Positions 12,506 through 15,078 of a stretch of 15,078 nucleotides of DNA are shown here, piece by piece; within the stretch, counting starts at the first letter, position 1; each line of letters starts with the position of its first letter. The position numbers and the translations under genes were made by a program. Under the pieces are notes generated by a model. It had not been told where the DNA came from, ran no database searches, and was given only the letters and a program-made list of their open reading frames with translations. Origin of the DNA: an uncultured Clostridia bacterium (GTDB taxonomy: Bacteria > Bacillota > Clostridia > Christensenellales > UBA1242); NCBI GenBank assembly GCA_944381255.1, contig CALWKL010000019.1:1-15078 (forward strand). The letters run 5' to 3'.

Positions 12506-13317
12506 TATTTACCCCTCGCTATTACATATCTATCTTTTTTAAATAAATCTTTTAGCACCTTGACATTATCAAAATTAGCCTTCAAAAGTTCTGCAACCTT
12601 TTCACCTTGCTCTTCACCTATCTCCAAAAAAAGATAACCTTCCTTTTTCAAATGCTTAGATGCATTCGTGGCGATATTTCGATAAAAATCTAATCCGTCC
12701 TCTCCCCCATAAAGAGCCAAATGAGGCTCGAAATTCTTTACCGAATCGGGCAATTCTTGCATACCTACAGAAGAAATATAAGGAGGATTACTAATAATGC
12801 AGTCATACATTTTAGTTACATTTTGCCACATATCACTTTGAATAAATTCGATTTTTACCCCATTGTCCAGAGCATTTTGTCTAGCGACTTTTAGAGCAGG
12901 TGCAGAGATATCCACCGCAGTAACAGACCAATCTGGGTGTTTTTTTGCCAAAGAAACCGCTATACAGCCACTACCTGTGCACATATCTAAAATTGTAGCT
13001 TGCTCTATGTCTACAGTACGTGAGACAATATCGCACAAAAATTCAGTCTCTACTCTAGGTATTAGCACATCAGGGGTAACATGTATATTACTCCAAAAAA
13101 ACTCGGTGCGACCGAGTATATGTGCCAAAGGCTCTCCTATATTTAATAATCTATCTGCCTTTTGAGCAAGAATTAGCGCCTCTTCATTAGAGAGTTCATA
13201 TTGAGCCCAATTAGCCATATCTAGTGTCAAAGCATCTCTAAATAGCCACATCAATTCATTGCGTCTTGTATGAGATAGCCCCTGCGCCATATTTGCAAAA
13301 AAATCATATGCATTCAT
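12505..13317 (-). CDS. prmC: Release factor glutamine N5-methyltransferase
   Basis: The protein has 270 residues. It methylates the GGQ glutamine of RF1 and RF2 using S-adenosylmethionine. The N-terminal helical domain runs to LGRTEFFW (68-75), followed by LIPRVETE (85-92). The SAM loop is DMCTGSGCIA (111-120), and the catalytic motif NPPY is at 177-180. It is directly upstream of prfA with a one-base overlap, the order found in many Clostridia; many other bacteria have prfA first. The ribosome binding site is weak (AGAG six bases before ATG). The rpmE terminator lies just upstream, and no clear promoter of its own is seen. Confidence 0.95.
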   Translation of the reverse strand: MNAYDFFANMAQGLSHTRRNELMWLFRDALTLDMANWAQYELSNEEALILAQKADRLLNIGEPLAHILGRTEFFWSNIHVTPDVLIPRVETEFLCDIVSRTVDIEQATILDMCTGSGCIAVSLAKKHPDWSVTAVDISAPALKVARQNALDNGVKIEFIQSDMWQNVTKMYDCIISNPPYISSVGMQELPDSVKNFEPHLALYGGEDGLDFYRNIATNASKHLKKEGYLFLEIGEEQGEKVAELLKANFDNVKVLKDLFKKDRYVIARGK

Positions 13318-13342
13318 AACAAACTCTATATTCTCTAAAAGT

Positions 13343-13373
13343 AAAAAATAGATGCTCTAAATTCAAGCATCTA
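13343..13373 (-). terminator. Terminator of rpmE
   Basis: Minus-strand TAGATGCT (13373-13366) pairs with AGCATCTA (13356-13349) around nine bases, followed by six T. It starts five bases after the rpmE stop, so prmC-prfA expression depends on read-through or an unseen promoter. Confidence 0.85.
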
Positions 13374-13377
13374 CTAA

Positions 13378-13590
13378 TTATGCAGCGCCAATCTTGTGCT
13401 TTTTGTTAAACTTCTCTACACGACCAGCGGCATCAACAATCTTTTGATTACCAGTAAAGAATGGGTGACACTTGCTACAAATGTCGACTTTCATAACATC
13501 ATTTTTATATGTTGAATGAGTAGTAAAAGTCTCGCCACAAGCACACTCTACCTTGATTTCATGGTAGTTTGGGTGAAGATTTTTTTTCAT
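13378..13590 (-). CDS. rpmE: 50S ribosomal protein L31, zinc-binding form
   Basis: The protein has 70 residues. It starts MKKNLHPNYHEIKVECACG. The four zinc-ligand cysteines C16, C18, C38 and C41 (CAC and CSKC) are all present, marking the C+ form used when zinc is sufficient. GAGGT lies seven bases before ATG. The gene has its own promoter (13624-13652) and terminator, and is thus insulated from murC and prmC. Confidence 0.96.
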   Translation of the reverse strand: MKKNLHPNYHEIKVECACGETFTTHSTYKNDVMKVDICSKCHPFFTGNQKIVDAAGRVEKFNKKHKIGAA

Positions 13591-13623
13591 AACTATAACC
13601 TCGTAAAAATATTTAGTAGATAG

Positions 13624-13652
13624 AGTATATACTATTTTACCAAAAAAATCAA
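13624..13652 (-). promoter_or_regulatory. rpmE promoter
   Basis: Minus-strand TTGATT (13652-13647), 17 bases, TATACT (13629-13624), 33 bases before the start codon. Confidence 0.75.
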
Positions 13653-13681
13653 TAGTTTTGCTTTAATTTTTCAAAATTATT

Positions 13682-15058
13682 TTAAAGAACACTTTTATCT
13701 TTAATATAATACTTAGCAATATCCGCTATATCACCTGCACCTACCCAAACGCACAAATCATTAGGCTTTAGCATCTTATCCAAATTGTATTTTAAATTGA
13801 AGTAATTTGAGCAATACAAATGATTGTGCCTAGGAGGTAGTGCAAAAAACAAATCAGTGCTGTCCCCTCCCTCTATAGGGCACTCCCTTGCCGCATATGT
13901 AGGCAACAAAATTAAGTCAGGGCATTCACTAAGAGCAGAGGCAAAATCATTCAATAAAGATTTTGTCCTAGAATAAGTATGTGGCTGGAATATCATTACC
14001 ACCTTACCACACACTCCTAGATTGCTTATACTATCTAGCAAAGCTTTAATTTCTGTAGGGTGATGTGCATAATCAATATAATGTTGCACCCCATCTTTAC
14101 TCCCTATAGAAGTAAACCTCCTGTCCACCCCTGAGAAACTCTCGACACCCTTTATAATATCTTTTAGTGGCACACGATAATGCAGTGCCACTGCTATACC
14201 TGCGAGGGCATTGTCCACATTATGTCTACCAATTAGTGGCAATTTGATGCGAAAAAGAAATCTATTCCTATAGAAACAATCAAAACTATATTTGCCTCCT
14301 ACATTTTTTAAGTTTTTTGCGCAGAGTTTTGCCTTGTTACTCGCTCCATAAGTTATCTTCAAAACATTTCTTTTACCATCGATATTTACACTTTCGTGCA
14401 TTACTAATGCACTCGTAGTATTCTTGCAAAATTGCGTAAAAGTAGCTAAAATATCATCATAATCTTTATAAGTATCCATATGGTCGCACTCAATATTAGT
14501 TACTACAGCGCAATCTGGTCGAAGATGCATAAAACTCTTGTTATATTCACACGCCTCGGTGATAAAAAAATTTGAATTGCCAAGTAGCAAATTCCCACCT
14601 ATATCAGGAGCAAAACCACCTACATGCACTGTAGGCTTGAGCCCTGCTATATCAAAAATATGACCTATCAAGGCTGTAGTAGTAGTCTTCCCGTGCGTAC
14701 CAGATATAGCAATAACATGCTGATATTCCCTAGCGACTAGTCCCAAAAATTCCGCCCTTTCAAATATCTTTTTTTTCATCTTTGTGGCATACAAAATATC
14801 AGGGTGAGCACTAGCAGCAACGGTATACACTAAAAAATCGCATTTTTCTACTACTTTGGGATTAGGAGAGAAGTATACTGGTATCCCCATATCTATAAGC
14901 ATTTGGGTGGCTTGAGAATGCTGGGCATCTACCCCACAAACTTTACAACCATGATGAGCACACAATTTGGCTAGCGCACTCATACTCACTCCTCCAATTC
15001 CCACAAAATAAATATTCTTGCCATTTATTTTACTTTTCTTTGTCTTTACTTTATTCAT
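13682..15058 (-). CDS. murC: UDP-N-acetylmuramate--L-alanine ligase
   Basis: ATP-dependent addition of L-alanine to UDP-MurNAc, the first peptide step of peptidoglycan synthesis, in the cytoplasm. The protein has 458 residues. The N-terminal Rossmann motif is VGIGGVSMSALA (19-30), and the ATP loop GTHGKTTTT is at 120-128. EACEYNKSF and VVTNIECDHMD form the metal and substrate site, RFT follows GVDR, and DYAHHPTEI and FQPHTYSRT form the C-terminal domain; the last set is typical of MurC rather than MurD, E or F. The C-terminus looks complete. ATG 15058 is favoured over the TTG at 15064, but no ribosome binding site is visible in the 20 bases left before the edge, so the start is provisional. 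Confidence 0.95.
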   Translation of the reverse strand: MNKVKTKKSKINGKNIYFVGIGGVSMSALAKLCAHHGCKVCGVDAQHSQATQMLIDMGIPVYFSPNPKVVEKCDFLVYTVAASAHPDILYATKMKKKIFERAEFLGLVAREYQHVIAISGTHGKTTTTALIGHIFDIAGLKPTVHVGGFAPDIGGNLLLGNSNFFITEACEYNKSFMHLRPDCAVVTNIECDHMDTYKDYDDILATFTQFCKNTTSALVMHESVNIDGKRNVLKITYGASNKAKLCAKNLKNVGGKYSFDCFYRNRFLFRIKLPLIGRHNVDNALAGIAVALHYRVPLKDIIKGVESFSGVDRRFTSIGSKDGVQHYIDYAHHPTEIKALLDSISNLGVCGKVVMIFQPHTYSRTKSLLNDFASALSECPDLILLPTYAARECPIEGGDSTDLFFALPPRHNHLYCSNYFNLKYNLDKMLKPNDLCVWVGAGDIADIAKYYIKDKSVL

Positions 15059-15078
15059 ATACAAGATATATTCAATTT

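Overview
The window looks like chromosome of an AT-rich member of the Bacillota, probably an uncultured Clostridia-like gut lineage. Three observations support this: an rplU-prp-rpmA operon in which L27 carries the short N-terminal extension that Prp protease removes, the order rpmE-prmC-prfA with prmC ahead of prfA as in many Clostridia, and GGAGG ribosome binding sites with sigma-A type promoters and U-tract terminators. The assignment is inferred from these traits and not from any search. Almost all genes lie on the minus strand; only the left-edge gene and one PLP enzyme are on the plus strand.

Left part (1-2950), accessory in character. The 3' end of a DUF4097-like beta-repeat surface protein gene ends in a terminator. 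About 400 non-coding bases follow (528-941) that are packed with large inverted repeats. Then comes a compact minus-strand operon: a small winged-helix protein, a zinc-ribbon plus GIY-YIG nuclease-like protein, and a short FtsZ-like GTPase that lacks the catalytic T7 loop and the C-terminal domain. Copies of the 13-mer TTTTGAAACTAGC bracket this block in inverted orientation, and each copy stands just before an intrinsic terminator. CTAG is rare to the left of about 2840 and common to the right, so the block may be of foreign origin. This cassette is the best candidate for an undescribed system.

Middle part (2950-7840). D-Ala-D-Ala ligase; an OGG1-type DNA glycosylase co-transcribed with a NYN-domain putative RNase, apparently from a leaderless promoter; and an unrecognised 320-residue protein followed by an inositol-monophosphatase-family enzyme.

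Right part (7840-15078). The L21-Prp-L27 operon with a strong promoter and a leader of about 150 nt; a two-gene operon of an ABC-type ATPase that lacks key catalytic residues and a short PucR/CdaR-type DNA-binding protein; a divergent serine palmitoyltransferase/KBL-like PLP enzyme with its own promoter; a shared bidirectional terminator; prfA and prmC translationally linked by TAATG; an insulated rpmE; and murC at the right edge. Functionally, this half combines translation (L21, L27, L31, RF1 and its methylase), cell-wall precursor synthesis (MurC, with Ddl further left), and repair or metabolism.
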